6,361 nt of DNA from Galbitalea sp036495225 (GTDB lineage: Bacteria; Actinomycetota; Actinomycetes; Actinomycetales; Microbacteriaceae): positions 1 through 6,361 of the forward strand of contig DASXNG010000221.1 in NCBI GenBank assembly GCA_036495225.1. The letters run 5' to 3'. This document shows positions 5,747-6,361 of this stretch, piece after piece. Each line of letters begins with the position of its first letter. Position 1 is the stretch's first letter. The notes under the pieces are model-generated. The model was not told the origin of the DNA, made no database searches, and saw nothing but the letters and a program-made list of their open reading frames with translations. Made by a program: the position numbers and the translations under genes.

Positions 5747-6361
5747 CTATGCGCGCGGAAGTTCGCGCCAAAATACCCACCGTTTGCCTGGCCATTCCGT
5801 CACCGACCACACCTGGTTTCGTTCCGGCCACACGGCGAGATCCTCCGGTCCCGGCGGCAGCGGTCCCTCACGGCGGAAGCCCGCTGGCGTTCCCACCCAA
5901 AGTTCGCCAGGCTCAGTCCCGCGGCTGGAGGAGACGAACCAGGTACCGCGGTGCAACGCTGCACCTTGCATTCCGGAGATCCCAGGCACGATTTCCTGCC
6001 GCGAGACCGCGCCGCTCTCGGTCAACTCGACGCGCGCCAGTCGACCATCCTGAGCGGTGTCGTACTCGCCCGCAACCAACCGCACGACATCGGAGGGCTC
6101 GCGCTCGCCTGTCTCGAGCGACAGGAAGGAGTACCGCAGTCGGTGGTCGTCACCATCGGCCGGGGAGTACGCGGCCGTCTGGGGCAGAACGTGCGAATGA
6201 CCGAGCAGTCTCGATCGCGCCGGCAGGCGCAATATGTTCGCGAGCCGAAATTCCCGGATGCCGCCGAACGTCGCCGCGACAAGCAGTCGATCACCGGTCA
6301 GCGCTATTCCGCCGGCATGGATGACGACCGGGTCGAAGATCGCGCCAGCGGGCGTCGCGCG
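5747..6361 (-). CDS. Beta-propeller-like repeat protein of unknown function, partial (5' end outside the window)
   Basis: The frame is open from the window edge to TAG at 5749-5747, giving 204 visible residues; the real start lies beyond 6361. A TTG at 6232 (residue 44) is an internal Leu, because the preceding 43 codons are protein-like and in frame. Counting from the edge, three stretches share a pattern of small/acidic residues, a hydrophobic strand, a polar turn and a second strand: HAGGIALTGDRLLVA (15-29), GMQGAALHRGTWFVSSSRG (130-148) and GPEDLAVWPERNQVWSVTEW (171-190). LVAGEYDTAQDGRLARVEL (95-113) adds another strand pair. This spacing fits blades of a beta-propeller. I believe similar uncharacterised proteins occur in Streptomyces and other actinobacteria, some of them secreted, but a signal peptide would lie outside the window. 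The C-terminus is complete. The gene ends 66 bp before gntR on the same strand; a link to propionate metabolism is not supported. Confidence 0.75.
   Translation of the reverse strand, partial: RATPAGAIFDPVVIHAGGIALTGDRLLVAATFGGIREFRLANILRLPARSRLLGHSHVLPQTAAYSPADGDDHRLRYSFLSLETGEREPSDVVRLVAGEYDTAQDGRLARVELTESGAVSRQEIVPGISGMQGAALHRGTWFVSSSRGTEPGELWVGTPAGFRREGPLPPGPEDLAVWPERNQVWSVTEWPGKRWVFWRELPRA

Noticed and set aside
6230..6232. TTG as the start of the propeller-like gene
   Set aside because: The same frame continues upstream for 43 more codons to the edge with convincing protein sequence (HAGGIALTGDRLLVA), so this TTG is an internal Leu.
5749..6324. Open frame on the + strand starting just after operator 2, which would make the gap a divergent promoter
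   Set aside because: The product is Arg/Pro/Ala-rich and low in information, whereas the - strand frame has coherent repeated strand motifs and stays open to the window edge.

Overview
The window is high-GC bacterial DNA with dense gene packing, ATGA start/stop overlaps and purine-rich ribosome sites. Codon use, protein style and gene content all point to a high-GC actinobacterium, probably of the Micrococcales/Microbacteriaceae type. That placement is an inference from style, not from a marker gene. The region looks like ordinary metabolic chromosome. I see no mobile element, tRNA, rRNA or CRISPR.

Layout from left to right. Positions 1-1406 on the + strand hold the end of a pyridine nucleotide transhydrogenase operon: the last ten codons of an upstream gene (probably the small membrane alpha subunit), then a complete pntB. 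A 52-bp gap (1407-1458) with a bulged hairpin separates this from a convergent operon on the - strand. Read in transcription order, that operon is a GntR/FCD-family regulator (5680-5021), prpD (5024-3516), prpB (3498-2605) and prpC (2571-1459). It is a compact methylcitrate-cycle operon for propionyl-CoA breakdown. Upstream of the regulator on the same strand is the 3' part of another gene (6361-5747, 5' end outside the window). Its product looks like a beta-propeller-like repeat protein of unknown function.

How the genes work together: PrpC condenses propionyl-CoA with oxaloacetate to 2-methylcitrate. PrpD dehydrates this to 2-methyl-cis-aconitate. PrpB cleaves 2-methylisocitrate to pyruvate and succinate; the hydration step between PrpD and PrpB is normally done by an aconitase encoded elsewhere. 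The GntR protein is probably the local autoregulator. The 66-bp gap upstream of its ATG holds two copies of an 11-bp sequence, CTGTGTATACA, in inverted orientation, each containing the palindrome TGTATACA. One copy runs into the start codon. The transhydrogenase interconverts NADH and NADPH using the proton gradient and has no evident link to the prp operon beyond adjacency.

I found no clearly new biological system. The points most worth a second look are the operator pair and the RNA hairpin it could form, an FCD sensor domain that lacks two of the four usual metal ligands, and the uncharacterised propeller-like gene.
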